Shown: positions 1-9,161, numbered from the stretch's first letter. The stretch: 64,000 bases of DNA from Segatella copri (GCF_009495355.1 NZ_VZAD01000076.1:56154-120153); one strand, 5' to 3'. The notes: a model not told the origin generated them from the letters alone. Numbers and translations are program-made.

Positions 1-1467
1 GAGCGTGCTCATATCCTGGAAGGTTTGATCATCGCCTGCGACAATATCGACGAGGTGGTACATATTATCCGTGCCAGCAAGACTCCTTCTGATGCTCAGC
101 GCAACCTGGAGAAGCGTTTCGAGTTGGATGAACTGCAGAGCAAGGCGATTGTGGATATGCGTCTGAGCCAGCTCACAGGCTTGCGCTTGGAGCAGTTGCA
201 CAACGAGTTTGACGAGTTGATGAAGACCATCGACTATTTGAACCAGATTCTCAATGACCCTGAGCTTTGCAAGAAGGTGATGAAGGACGAGTTGAACGAG
301 GTGAAAGAGAAGTATGGTGACGCACGCCGCACCATGATCAAGCCCGACGACCACGAGTTCAATCCAGAGGACTTCTATCCCAACGACCCTGTAGTCATCA
401 CCGTGAGCCATCTTGGCTATATCAAGCGTACTCCATTGTCAGAGTTCCGTGAGCAGGCACGTGGTGGAGTAGGTGCCAAAGGTGCCCGCACACGCGACAA
501 GGACTTCACCGAGTATATTTATCCTGCCACCATGCACCAGACGATGCTCTTCTTCACCAAGAAGGGACGATGCTATTGGCTGAAGTGTTACGAGATTCCT
601 GAGGGCGACCGCAACTCTAAGGGCCGTGCCATCCAGAACCTTCTCAATATCGACAGCGATGACCAGGTGAATGCTTTCCTCCGTCTCAGAGGTTTGAACG
701 ATGCCGAGTTCATCAACAGTCATTATATAGTATTCGCTACTAAGAACGGTACGGTGAAGAAGACTTGTCTGGAGGCTTACTCACGTCCTCGTGCCAATGG
801 TGTGATTGCCATCAATATCGTAGAGGGCGACGAGGTGGTTGACGTTCGTCTGACCAATGGTCACAACGAGCTGATTATGGCCAACCGCAATGGTCGTGCT
901 GTACGCTTCGATGAGAATACTATCCGAACGATGGGACGTACCTCAACGGGTGTTCGTGGCATGCGTCTTGATGGTGACGATGATGCGGTAGTAGGTATGA
1001 TCGTTGTCAACGATCCTGAAAAGGAAACCGTCATGGTGGTGAGCGAACGGGGTTACGGCAAACGTTCGGATGTGATGGATTACCGTGTGACCAACCGTGG
1101 TGGTAAGGGTGTGAAGACCCTGAATATTACCGACAAGACCGGCCGACTGGTAGCTATCAAGAATGTGACCGACGAGAACGACCTGATGATCATCAATCAG
1201 AGCGGTATTGTTATCCGACTGGCTGTGTCTGAGTGCCGCGTCATGGGACGTGCCACACAGGGCGTACGCCTCATCAACCTGGCCAAGAAGAATGATGTCA
1301 TTGCCAGCGTATGCAAGGTGATGAGCTCGGAACTTGAGGCTTCGGTAGAGGAGGAGAGCAAGGCTGCATGGGCCAAGAAGAGCGAGGAGATAGAGGGTGA
1401 GACAGCATCTGCAGAGAGCGAGGAAACTCCCGATACAGAGGAAACTCCCAACATCGACTTCGAATAA
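1..1467 (+). CDS. gyrA: DNA gyrase subunit A, C-terminal part (5' end outside window)
   Basis: The frame is open from the first base, so the gene starts upstream. The first ~90 codons are the end of the breakage-reunion domain and its coiled coil (VDMRLSQLTGLRLEQL). The rest is the six-bladed beta-pinwheel that wraps DNA, with repeated blade motifs (GYIKRTPLSEF, NGTVKKTCLEAYS, RGYGKRSDVMDY, SGIVIRL). The segment where the GyrA box lies reads QARGGVG rather than the usual QRRGGKG; a second box-like NRGGKG occurs in a later blade (about nt 1093-1110). The protein ends in an acidic Glu/Ser/Thr tail, which together with the pinwheel favours GyrA over ParC. The enzyme introduces negative supercoils with GyrB. 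A TPR protein follows after 41 nt. Confidence 0.95.
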   Translation, partial: ERAHILEGLIIACDNIDEVVHIIRASKTPSDAQRNLEKRFELDELQSKAIVDMRLSQLTGLRLEQLHNEFDELMKTIDYLNQILNDPELCKKVMKDELNEVKEKYGDARRTMIKPDDHEFNPEDFYPNDPVVITVSHLGYIKRTPLSEFREQARGGVGAKGARTRDKDFTEYIYPATMHQTMLFFTKKGRCYWLKCYEIPEGDRNSKGRAIQNLLNIDSDDQVNAFLRLRGLNDAEFINSHYIVFATKNGTVKKTCLEAYSRPRANGVIAINIVEGDEVVDVRLTNGHNELIMANRNGRAVRFDENTIRTMGRTSTGVRGMRLDGDDDAVVGMIVVNDPEKETVMVVSERGYGKRSDVMDYRVTNRGGKGVKTLNITDKTGRLVAIKNVTDENDLMIINQSGIVIRLAVSECRVMGRATQGVRLINLAKKNDVIASVCKVMSSELEASVEEESKAAWAKKSEEIEGETASAESEETPDTEETPNIDFE

Positions 1468-1508
1468 TGTGAATTAACAAATTAACACAAACTTAATTGA
1501 TAAAGAAC

Positions 1509-2708
1509 ATGAAAAAGTTTATTGTTGCTGCTATGTTGGTACTAGGTGCCACATCAGCTTTTGCTGGCGACAGCGATGCTCTCAAGGCTGTGCTCAGTGC
1601 CAAGAAGTATTCTGAGGCCAAGGAATTGGTAAAGCAGAATCTTGCTTCTATGGCAAGCGACGCCGAGAGAGCCAAGGCTTACAACTACCTGGTAAAACTC
1701 AGTATGGATGCCTTCAACAAGGAGTCTGCCAAGGAATTGGAAGACCAGATTAAGAAGACAACTACAGCCGACAAGGAGTCGATGTACAAGAATGCCTACA
1801 ATGCGCTTACCTCTGCCATTGAGTGCTACAAGTACGACCAGCTCCCTGATGCCAAGGGTAAGGTGAAGCCTAAGTATAATGGCAACAAGGATCTCGTTTG
1901 GTCAGCCCGTATCCAGCTCGTTAATGCTGGTCAGGATGCTGCCCAGAAGAATCAGCCAGAGAACGTGCTCAAGTACTGGGGTCAGTTCCTCGATACAGAG
2001 AATGCTCCTCTCTTCGATTCTAAGGTAAAGGAGAAAGAGGCAGAGAAGGATTACCTGGGTCAGGTGGCTCTCTTCGCCGCTCGTTATGCTTACCAGGCTA
2101 AGGACATCAAGCGCTGCGAGAAGTATTGCGACATCGCTATGAAGGATCCGGAGCAGGCTAAGGATGCTCTCAACCTGAAACTCTACGTGATGAAAGACGC
2201 CTTGAAGAATCATGCTGACTCTCTGGCTTACGTCGAGAAGTTGAAGGCTCTCTATGTCAACGACGAGAATAATGATGTGATTCTGGACGGTCTGAACAGC
2301 ATGTACTCTTCATTGAAGATGGAGAAGGAGCAGGTCGAGTTGCTCGACGGTGCTATTGCCAAGAATCCAAACAACTTCGTAGCTTTGGCCGACAAAGGTA
2401 TGTATTATATCAGCAAGAACGATGCCGACAAGGCTATCGAATGCCTGAACAAGGCGCTTGCTGTACAGCCTGACAACGTGGTTGTGATGACTTATCTCGG
2501 TGCCTGCCTCAATGTGAAGGCTTCTAACCTTAGCAAGGAAGAGGGTAAGGCTGTTTACGAGGAGTCTATCAAGCACCTCGATAAGGCTAAGGAACTCGAT
2601 CCAAACAAGGAGAAGGCCAACTGGGGCTATAACCGCTTCCAGGCTTATTATGGTCTCTACGGTCCTAACGACGCCAAGACAAAGGCTGCCGAGGAGGAGA
2701 GCCACTAA
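1509..2708 (+). CDS. Periplasmic tetratricopeptide-repeat protein
   Basis: A 399-residue protein. I start it at the ATG at 1509, not at an in-frame TTG 12 nt upstream, because the ATG gives a clean signal peptide (MKKFIVAAMLVLGATSAFA, cleavage after Ala19). The mature part is helical and Lys/Ala-rich; recognisable TPR units lie at about residues 270-350 (NPNNFVALADKGMYYISKND, then DKAIECLNKALAVQPDN). TPR proteins are protein-interaction scaffolds; nothing here points to a specific partner. It follows gyrA closely and is closed by a strong hairpin at 2754-2795, so it may be co-transcribed with gyrA. Function unknown. Confidence 0.85.
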   Translation: MKKFIVAAMLVLGATSAFAGDSDALKAVLSAKKYSEAKELVKQNLASMASDAERAKAYNYLVKLSMDAFNKESAKELEDQIKKTTTADKESMYKNAYNALTSAIECYKYDQLPDAKGKVKPKYNGNKDLVWSARIQLVNAGQDAAQKNQPENVLKYWGQFLDTENAPLFDSKVKEKEAEKDYLGQVALFAARYAYQAKDIKRCEKYCDIAMKDPEQAKDALNLKLYVMKDALKNHADSLAYVEKLKALYVNDENNDVILDGLNSMYSSLKMEKEQVELLDGAIAKNPNNFVALADKGMYYISKNDADKAIECLNKALAVQPDNVVVMTYLGACLNVKASNLSKEEGKAVYEESIKHLDKAKELDPNKEKANWGYNRFQAYYGLYGPNDAKTKAAEEESH

Positions 2709-2753
2709 AAAATGACGAAAAAGCGATAAAATCGCTCTGAAACCGTGATATTT

Positions 2754-2795
2754 ACCTCGCGTTATATCTTTTTGGGATATGGCGCGAGGTTTTGT
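2754..2795 (+). terminator. Rho-independent terminator after the TPR gene
   Basis: Arms ACCTCGCG (2754-2761) and CGCGAGGT (2783-2790), with an inner ATATC/GATAT pairing, are followed by a T-rich run. A smaller hairpin, AGCGAT/ATCGCT, lies just upstream at 2722-2736. Confidence 0.8.
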
Positions 2796-2817
2796 TTTGT
2801 AAAAAAATCATATTAGA

Positions 2818-2849
2818 TTTGGGAGGAACATATTTTTTTTGTAACTTTG
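2818..2849 (+). promoter_or_regulatory. Bacteroidota-type promoter of ileS
   Basis: TTTG at 2818-2821, a 20 bp spacer, then TAACTTTG at 2842-2849, matching the Bacteroidota -33/-7 consensus (TTTG ... TAnnTTTG). It lies 38 nt before the ileS ATG. Confidence 0.75.
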
Positions 2850-2887
2850 CGCGCAAAAGAAAATAAACAATATAATATAAAGGTAAT

Positions 2888-5800
2888 ATGGCTAAGAAAT
2901 TTGCCGAACACAATGGTCTCAACTTGACAAAGACCAACAATGACGTACTTGCAGAGTGGGAGAAGAATGATATCTTCCACAAGTCTATTGACGAGCGTGA
3001 AGGCTGCCCTCAGTTTATCTTCTTCGAGGGACCTCCATCTGCTAATGGCCACCCTGGTATTCACCACGTGCTGGCGCGTAGTATCAAGGATACGTTCAAC
3101 AGATACAAGACGATGAAGGGATTCCAGGTTCACCGCAAGGCTGGATGGGATACTCACGGACTTCCTGTTGAGCTTGGTGTCGAGAAGGAACTCGGCATCA
3201 CCAAGAAGGATATCGACAACAAGGCTTCTGAGAAGTATATCTCTACAGAGGACTATAACCATAAGTGTCGTGAGAATGTGATGAAGTTTACTGCCGAATG
3301 GCGCGAGCTGACCGAGAAAATGGGTTACTTCGTGGATCTCGATCATCCTTACATCACTTACGATAACAAGTATATCGAGACACTCTGGTGGCTCCTCAAG
3401 CAGCTCTACAACAAGGGTCTGCTCTACAAGGGTTACACCATCCAGCCATACTCTCCAGGCGCAGGTACAGGTTTGAGTTCTCACGAGTTGAACCAGCCTG
3501 GTTGCTACCGCGATGTAAAGGACCTCACCACCACAGCCCAGTTCCTCATCAAGGATCCTAAGGCTGAGTGGACCAAGTGGGGCAAGCCATACTTCATCGC
3601 ATGGACCACTACACCTTGGACTTTGCCATCAAACGTGGCTCTCTGTGTAGGTCCTAAGATCGACTATGTAGCTATCGAGACCTACAACCTCTACAATGGC
3701 GAGCCTATGACACTCGTGATGGCTGAGGCGCTGGTAGGTTCATATCTGAAGGCTGACCAGGAGTGCAAGGAGGGCGATCTCCTTCCATTCGACAAGGAGA
3801 AGAAGCAGTGCCCATGGCGTGTTATCGACCACATGAAGGGTACCGACCTCGAAGGCATGCACTATGAGCAGCTCCTGCCATGGGTAAAGCCATGCGAGAA
3901 GGTAGATGCTTTCGCTCCAGCTTTCGTTACAGAATATGCAGCAGCTCATCCTGAGAAGGTATTCGCTTCTGAGGATGGTCGCGATAAGTTCGTAGAGATG
4001 GATAGCGAGGCTTTCCGCGTGATCCTCGGCGACTATGTTACTATCGATGACGGTACTGGTATCGTTCACATCGCTCCTACATTTGGTGCTGATGATGCCA
4101 AGGTGGCTAAGGATGCCAACATCCCTGCGCTTTACCTTATTAATAAGAAGGGCGAGACTCGTCCAATGGTTGACCTGCAGGGTAAGTTCTATCTCATCGA
4201 GGACCTCGATGCCAACTTCGTGAATGCTTGCGTCAACAAGGAGGCATACGCTCATCACGCAGGCGACTACGTGAAGAATGCCTACGACCCACAGTTTAAT
4301 GTGGATGGTGTCTGGGATAAGAAGGCTTCTGATAAGGCTGAAGACCTGAATATCGTACTCTGCTACGAGTTGAAACAGGAGGGCAAGGCATTCAAGAGCG
4401 AGAAGCACGTGCACAACTATCCTCACTGCTGGCGTACCGACAAGCCTATCCTCTACTACCCATTGGATAGCTGGTTTATCAAGGATACCGCCCGCAAGGA
4501 GCGCATGGTGGAACTCAACAAGACCATCAACTGGCAGCCAGAGAGCACCGGTACTGGCCGTTTCGGCAACTGGCTCGAGAATCTGAACGACTGGAACCTT
4601 TCACGTTCCCGCTTCTGGGGTACTCCATTGCCTATCTGGCGTGACGAGAACCGTGGCGAGAAGTGCATCGGCAGCCTTGAGGAGCTCTATGCTGAAATCG
4701 AGAAGTCTGTGGCTGCCGGCATCATGCAGAGCAACCCATTGAAGGAGAATGGTTTCGTGCCTGGCGACTACAGTCAGGAGAACTATGATAAGATTGACCT
4801 CCACCGTCCATACGTTGACAAGATTGTATTGGTTAACGAGGAGGGCAAGCCAATGTATCGTGAGAGCGACCTGATCGATGTTTGGTTCGATTCTGGTTCA
4901 ATGCCTTACGCCCAGCTACACTACCCATTCGAGGGCGAAATGGCCCGTGGTACAGAGGCTGATCGCGATGCACTCATCCACAGCACCTACGAGGGATATG
5001 CTATTCCTCCTAAGTTCTATCCTGCCGACTTCATCAACGAGGGCGTGGATCAGACCCGTGGATGGTTCTTCACCCTGCATGCCATTGCTACCATGGTATT
5101 CGATAGTGTAGCCTTCAAGAACGTCATCTCTTCTGGTCTCGTTCTCGATGCCAAGGGCAACAAGATGAGTAAGCACGTGGGCAACGTGACCAACCCATTC
5201 GAGATGATCGACAAGTATGGTGCCGACCCTGTTCGTTTCTATATGATGACCAACAGCGAGCCTTGGGATAACCTCAAGTTCGATCCTAACGGTGTGGACG
5301 AGACCCGTCGCAAGTTCTTCGGTACCTTATATAATACCTACAGCTTCTTCGCCCTCTATGCTAATGTAGATGGTTTCGATGCTGAGGCTGCTCAGGTGCC
5401 ATTCGAGAAGCGCCCAGAGATTGACCGCTGGATTCTCTCTTCACTCAATACCCTCATCAAGGGCGTTGACAGAGAGTTGGCTGGTTACGATCCAACCCGC
5501 GCAGGACGTCTTATCGATGCTTTCGTCAACGATGACCTCTCCAACTGGTACGTTCGTCTGAACCGTAAACGTTTCTGGGGTAAGGAGATGAGCGAGGATA
5601 AGCTCAGCGCTTACCAGACTCTCTATACCTGTCTGATGACAGTGGCTAAGCTCTTGGCACCATTCGCTCCATTCTATGCTGACGAGTTGTATCACGACTT
5701 GGGCGGCGAGTTGGAGAGTGTACATCTCGATAAGTACCCTGTAGCCGATGAGGCTGCTATCGATGCCGATCTGGAGGAGCGTATGGCCATCGCACAGAAG

Positions 5801-6499
5801 ATTACTTCTATGGTATTAGCATTGCGCCGTAAGGTGAACATCAAGGTTCGTCAGCCACTGCAGCAGATCATGATTCCTGCCGTAGATGATGTACAGAAGG
5901 CACACATCGAGGCAGTAGCCGGACTGTTGAAGAACGAGGTGAACGTGAAGGAGGTTAACTTCATAGAGGGGCAGGGTATTCTCGTGAAGAAGGTGAAGTG
6001 TAACTTCAGAGTGATGGGTAAGAAGTTCGGCAAGCTGATGAAGGGTGTTGCTGCCCAGATGTCTGCGCTCGACCAGGACCAGATTGCAGCCTTCGAAAAG
6101 GCAGGCAACATCACACTGAACGTTGACGGACAGGAAGCCGTGGTAGAGGTAGCCGACGTGGAGATTATCTCAGAGGATATCCCAGGATGGCTCGTATCTA
6201 ACGAGGGTAATCTGACCGTAGCGCTTGAGGTAGAGTTGACTCCTGAATTGAAGAAGGAGGGTATGGCCCGTGAGCTGATCAACCGTATCCAGAACCTCCG
6301 CAAGGAGACAGGTCTTGAGATTACCGACCGCATCAAGGTGACTGTGGCTCCTAACGAGGAGACCAATGCTGCCATAGAGGCTTTCGGCGACTACATCAAG
6401 ACACAGGTGTTGGCTGACTCTATCCTGATAGCAGAAAACAATGGATCAGAAACTGAGTTCGACGAGTTCAAGCTCAATATTCTGGTAGAGAAAAATTAA
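2888..6499 (+). CDS. ileS: Isoleucyl-tRNA synthetase, type 2 with altered HIGH motif
   Basis: A 1203-residue class I aminoacyl-tRNA synthetase that charges tRNA-Ile in the cytoplasm. The catalytic N-terminus has FFEGPPSANG followed by HPGIHH; the class I HIGH position reads G57-I-H-H60 instead of HxGH. The editing (CP1) domain occupies roughly residues 200-450 and includes GTGIVHIAPTFGADD. The KMSKS loop reads K759-M-S-K-H763, and DPVRFYMM follows it. A long C-terminal tRNA-binding region ends the protein; no zinc-binding Cys cluster of the bacterial type 1 enzyme is apparent. Length and motifs fit the eukaryote-like IleRS2 group, which is known for mupirocin resistance. It has its own promoter and is followed after 34 nt by the DksA-like gene. 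Confidence 0.97.
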   Translation: MAKKFAEHNGLNLTKTNNDVLAEWEKNDIFHKSIDEREGCPQFIFFEGPPSANGHPGIHHVLARSIKDTFNRYKTMKGFQVHRKAGWDTHGLPVELGVEKELGITKKDIDNKASEKYISTEDYNHKCRENVMKFTAEWRELTEKMGYFVDLDHPYITYDNKYIETLWWLLKQLYNKGLLYKGYTIQPYSPGAGTGLSSHELNQPGCYRDVKDLTTTAQFLIKDPKAEWTKWGKPYFIAWTTTPWTLPSNVALCVGPKIDYVAIETYNLYNGEPMTLVMAEALVGSYLKADQECKEGDLLPFDKEKKQCPWRVIDHMKGTDLEGMHYEQLLPWVKPCEKVDAFAPAFVTEYAAAHPEKVFASEDGRDKFVEMDSEAFRVILGDYVTIDDGTGIVHIAPTFGADDAKVAKDANIPALYLINKKGETRPMVDLQGKFYLIEDLDANFVNACVNKEAYAHHAGDYVKNAYDPQFNVDGVWDKKASDKAEDLNIVLCYELKQEGKAFKSEKHVHNYPHCWRTDKPILYYPLDSWFIKDTARKERMVELNKTINWQPESTGTGRFGNWLENLNDWNLSRSRFWGTPLPIWRDENRGEKCIGSLEELYAEIEKSVAAGIMQSNPLKENGFVPGDYSQENYDKIDLHRPYVDKIVLVNEEGKPMYRESDLIDVWFDSGSMPYAQLHYPFEGEMARGTEADRDALIHSTYEGYAIPPKFYPADFINEGVDQTRGWFFTLHAIATMVFDSVAFKNVISSGLVLDAKGNKMSKHVGNVTNPFEMIDKYGADPVRFYMMTNSEPWDNLKFDPNGVDETRRKFFGTLYNTYSFFALYANVDGFDAEAAQVPFEKRPEIDRWILSSLNTLIKGVDRELAGYDPTRAGRLIDAFVNDDLSNWYVRLNRKRFWGKEMSEDKLSAYQTLYTCLMTVAKLLAPFAPFYADELYHDLGGELESVHLDKYPVADEAAIDADLEERMAIAQKITSMVLALRRKVNIKVRQPLQQIMIPAVDDVQKAHIEAVAGLLKNEVNVKEVNFIEGQGILVKKVKCNFRVMGKKFGKLMKGVAAQMSALDQDQIAAFEKAGNITLNVDGQEAVVEVADVEIISEDIPGWLVSNEGNLTVALEVELTPELKKEGMARELINRIQNLRKETGLEITDRIKVTVAPNEETNAAIEAFGDYIKTQVLADSILIAENNGSETEFDEFKLNILVEKN

Positions 6500-6533
6500 T
6501 CATACATTTTTATTAACTTAATACTTAATATCT

Positions 6534-6917
6534 ATGGCAAGCGAAAAGAAAAGATACAGTGATGAGGAGCTCGAGGAGTTCCGCGACATCATAAACGAGA
6601 AACTGAAAGTGGCACGAGCCAATTATGAGGAAATGATGGCACAGCTCAATCATTCAAACAGTAATGACATCATTGATACATCACCCACCTACAAGGCTTT
6701 GGAGGAGGGTAGTGAGGCTCAGAGCAAAGAGGAGATTATCCAGATGGCACAGCGCCAGCAGAAATTCATCTTGGGGTTGGAGGCCGCTCTCATTCGCATC
6801 AAGAACAAAACTTACGGTATCGACCGTGAGACAGGAGAGTTGATTCCTAAAGAGCGTCTCCGGGCTGTTCCGCATGCTACGTTGAGTGTCGCTTCTAAGC
6901 AAGCCAGAAAGCATTAA
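6534..6917 (+). CDS. TraR/DksA-family protein lacking the zinc-finger cysteines
   Basis: 127 residues with a long N-terminal coiled-coil hairpin (about residues 8-92) and a C-terminal DksA-type region YGIDRETGELIPKERLRA. In classical DksA four cysteines bind zinc here; aligned on YG...TGE...ERL, those positions are Asp97, Thr100, Ser118 and Ser121, and the protein has no Cys at all. The coiled-coil tip carries acidic residues (NDIIDTSP, D45 and D48), as DksA needs to reach into the RNA polymerase secondary channel. It probably modulates transcription, perhaps with ppGpp, but that is inferred from the family. It lies 34 nt after ileS and is probably in the same transcript. Confidence 0.85.
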   Translation: MASEKKRYSDEELEEFRDIINEKLKVARANYEEMMAQLNHSNSNDIIDTSPTYKALEEGSEAQSKEEIIQMAQRQQKFILGLEAALIRIKNKTYGIDRETGELIPKERLRAVPHATLSVASKQARKH

Positions 6918-6938
6918 CTCAACTTTCGCAAACAGGGA

Positions 6939-7083
6939 AGTAAAAAAAGTTAAAGGAGTTAGACAAATGCTTTAGAGCACTTGAAATAAAACATCAAGGC
7001 TATTGGCTATAACTTCTAACGACTGAAGGGAGTGATAACTTCTTTAACTTTTATAACTTCTGAACTTGCCAAAGTTCAATTAT
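6939..7083. repeat. Dispersed intergenic repeat, copy A (MITE-like)
   Basis: This gap carries a copy, inverted relative to copies B and C, of a repeat also found at 43289-43437 and 20642-20737. On the minus strand the shared core runs TTATCACTCCCTTCAGTCG, then TTAGAAGTTATAGCCAATAG. It shares the flank TTGAACTTTGGCAAGTTCAG with copy C. The ends are imperfect inverted repeats of AAAGTTAAAGAAGTTA against TAACTCCTTTAACTTT. No ORF is present. Confidence 0.75.
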
Positions 7084-7089
7084 TAATAA

Positions 7090-7794
7090 ATGAAGCAATG
7101 TAAAATTCATACAGGATGGCTCGTCACGGCAATGGTGGTGATATTGCTGGTTATTGACCAGATAATCAAGCTATATATCAAAACCCACTTTTACCTTGGT
7201 GAGTCTGTTCGTGTTACAGACTGGTTCTTTATAGATTTCGTGGAGAACAATGGTATGGCATGGGGCATGTCGTTTATCAACAAGCTCACGCTGAGTTTGG
7301 TTCGTACTGTTGCCATCATTGTCCTGCTGTGCTATCTGCGCAACATCATCAAGGCCGGAACCCATCGCCTGCTGTATATCTATATGGTGGCGCTGGTTAC
7401 CACGGGTGCCATTGGCAATATGATAGACTCTATGTTCTATGGTCTCATATTCACTTCTTCCGAACCTTTCTATGTAGCCAAATTTGTACCTTTTGGTCAA
7501 GGTTACTCAGCATTTATGATGGGTAAGGTGGTCGATATGTTCCGTTTTCCTTTCTTCACCTTTACATGGCCTTCGTGGTTCCCGTTTTGGGGAGGAAGCG
7601 AGTTTACGTTCTTCGATCCGGTATTCAACTTTGCCGACTCTTGTGTCACGGTAGGTATCATCTCTCTCTTGCTCTTCTGTCGTAAGGAGTTGGAGGCTTT
7701 AGGTAAGAAGGAGGAGGTTTTGGACAAGAAAGAAGAAACTTCGGATAAGAATAAGGAGAATTTAGACACGAAGAATGAGGAGGAAAAGGCATGA
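7090..7794 (+). CDS. lspA: Lipoprotein signal peptidase (signal peptidase II)
   Basis: A 234-residue inner-membrane aspartic protease that removes signal peptides from diacylated prolipoproteins. Four hydrophobic segments are visible (about residues 10-30, 64-84, 94-112 and 183-200). The conserved motifs are present: VENNGMAWG, GAIGN110-MID113, VVD149M and FN180FAD183, which include the active-site aspartates. It is longer than usual because of a charged C-terminal tail (about residues 205-234) made of near-repeats of KKEE/DK. The next gene, itself a lipoprotein, overlaps by 4 nt (ATGA), so the two are translationally coupled. No promoter is apparent in the repeat-filled gap upstream. Confidence 0.96.
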   Translation: MKQCKIHTGWLVTAMVVILLVIDQIIKLYIKTHFYLGESVRVTDWFFIDFVENNGMAWGMSFINKLTLSLVRTVAIIVLLCYLRNIIKAGTHRLLYIYMVALVTTGAIGNMIDSMFYGLIFTSSEPFYVAKFVPFGQGYSAFMMGKVVDMFRFPFFTFTWPSWFPFWGGSEFTFFDPVFNFADSCVTVGIISLLLFCRKELEALGKKEEVLDKKEETSDKNKENLDTKNEEEKA

Positions 7795-8825
7795 TGAAAA
7801 TGAAGCAGACTCTGTGGGTATTGGCTCTCTTGATGTCGGCATGCTGTATGTCGCTTACGGGGTGTAAGCCCAGCCTGCCCGATGACGTATTGTCGCAGGG
7901 CAAGATGGAGGATATTCTTTATGACTATCATCTCGCCTTGGCTATGGTTCAGAATGAGGGTGGCGATGAGACGCAGCGCTTTATCTACAAGGATGCCGTG
8001 CTGCGAAAGCATGATGTGACATCGGCAGAGTTCGACTCTTCTATGGTTTACTACATGCGCCATACCGACAAGATGTACACCATCTACAAGAACCTTAGTG
8101 ACCGGCTCAACGATGAGGCTGTGTCGTTGGGTGCAGATGCCAGCGACCAGAGCCGCTTTGGCGATTTGGCTTCTTCGGGTGACACTACCAACATCTGGCG
8201 TGGTGCGCAATCATTGGTGTTCATGACAGCCAAGCCACTCAACTATTATAATTTCGAGGTGAAGGCAGACACGTCCTTCCATAAGGGTGACTGTATCATG
8301 CTCGATTTTGAGTCGCATTTCATTTATCAGGATGGTATACGCGACGGACTGGCTGTTTTGGCGGTTCAGTTCAGTAACGACAGTATCGCCTCGCAGGTAG
8401 TTCATGTACAGAGTTCTCAGCATTACTCCATGCAGGTGGAGGACCGTGATACGCTTGGTATCAAGAGTGTCAAGGGATTCTTCTTGCTCAACAGTGGTGA
8501 CTTCTCCAACGACTTCAGTTCGGCAACAACGCTCAAACTGATGTTTCTGGATCATATCCGCATGATCAAGATGCACAAGAAGCCAGTACAGCCCGTTAAT
8601 GTATCATCGGGTGATGCTGACAGGTTTGACAAGGACAGTATGGGTAAGCCCGGCGTCAATACACCGGCAGAAGTTGTGAAACCGGCTGATGAGTCGGTCT
8701 CTCCAAAGACAGTTTCCCGCAAGGCCGACATGCCTCTGAAGCCAACTCCTGCTGTCAACAGAAAGCTTATCGCTCCTCGAGAACTAAAGAAAATAGAGAA
8801 GGTGGATGTCAAGGCTATCAAATAG
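7791..8825 (+). CDS. DUF4296-type lipoprotein
   Basis: 344 residues. The N-terminus is a lipoprotein signal with lipobox SLTGC (Cys25), followed by KPSLPDDVLSQGKMEDILYDYHLA, which resembles the Bacteroidota DUF4296 domain (about residues 27-120). The middle contains a beta-rich stretch. The C-terminal ~90 residues are low-complexity, Pro/Lys-rich and probably disordered. It overlaps lspA by 4 nt, and the small gene at 8867 follows after 41 nt, so the three are likely one transcript. The family is conserved beside lspA in related genomes as far as I recall; its role is unknown. It is probably anchored in the outer membrane facing the periplasm. Confidence 0.85.
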   Translation: MMKMKQTLWVLALLMSACCMSLTGCKPSLPDDVLSQGKMEDILYDYHLALAMVQNEGGDETQRFIYKDAVLRKHDVTSAEFDSSMVYYMRHTDKMYTIYKNLSDRLNDEAVSLGADASDQSRFGDLASSGDTTNIWRGAQSLVFMTAKPLNYYNFEVKADTSFHKGDCIMLDFESHFIYQDGIRDGLAVLAVQFSNDSIASQVVHVQSSQHYSMQVEDRDTLGIKSVKGFFLLNSGDFSNDFSSATTLKLMFLDHIRMIKMHKKPVQPVNVSSGDADRFDKDSMGKPGVNTPAEVVKPADESVSPKTVSRKADMPLKPTPAVNRKLIAPRELKKIEKVDVKAIK

Positions 8826-8866
8826 GTAGCCGTTCAAATGTCAGCCAATCAAACGGAAGTGAGAGA

Positions 8867-9082
8867 ATGAAGAGATATGCAGCTCATCAGATCGTCCTGG
8901 AAGATGGAACGGCTATAGAACAAGGAATCGTTGAGTTGTCCGACGGGGGTGTTGTGACAAGGACTTTTCCCTTTTTGCACGAACAGCCCATGACTGAATG
9001 GCTTGGAGGCGTGATAGAAGTCAAGGCTGACGAAGCCGGACGCCTCAGAGCTTATCATCATGGACATCGGTTGGGAGTATAG
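8867..9082 (+). CDS. Small conserved-looking protein of unknown function
   Basis: 71 residues, MKRYAAHQIVLEDG at the N-terminus. It has alternating hydrophobic and polar residues consistent with a small beta-rich fold, and no signal peptide or membrane segment. I do not recognise a family. It starts 41 nt after the DUF4296 gene in the same direction, is preceded by a purine-rich GTGAGAGA before its ATG, and has codon use like its neighbours, so I regard it as real. nadC follows 79 nt downstream. Confidence 0.65.
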   Translation: MKRYAAHQIVLEDGTAIEQGIVELSDGGVVTRTFPFLHEQPMTEWLGGVIEVKADEAGRLRAYHHGHRLGV

Positions 9083-9161
9083 AGATTTCACTCCTTCACT
9101 CCTCTTATCCGGTAGTTCAATTATAAACAAAGAGTAATCAATAAAACTAAAACGATAGATT

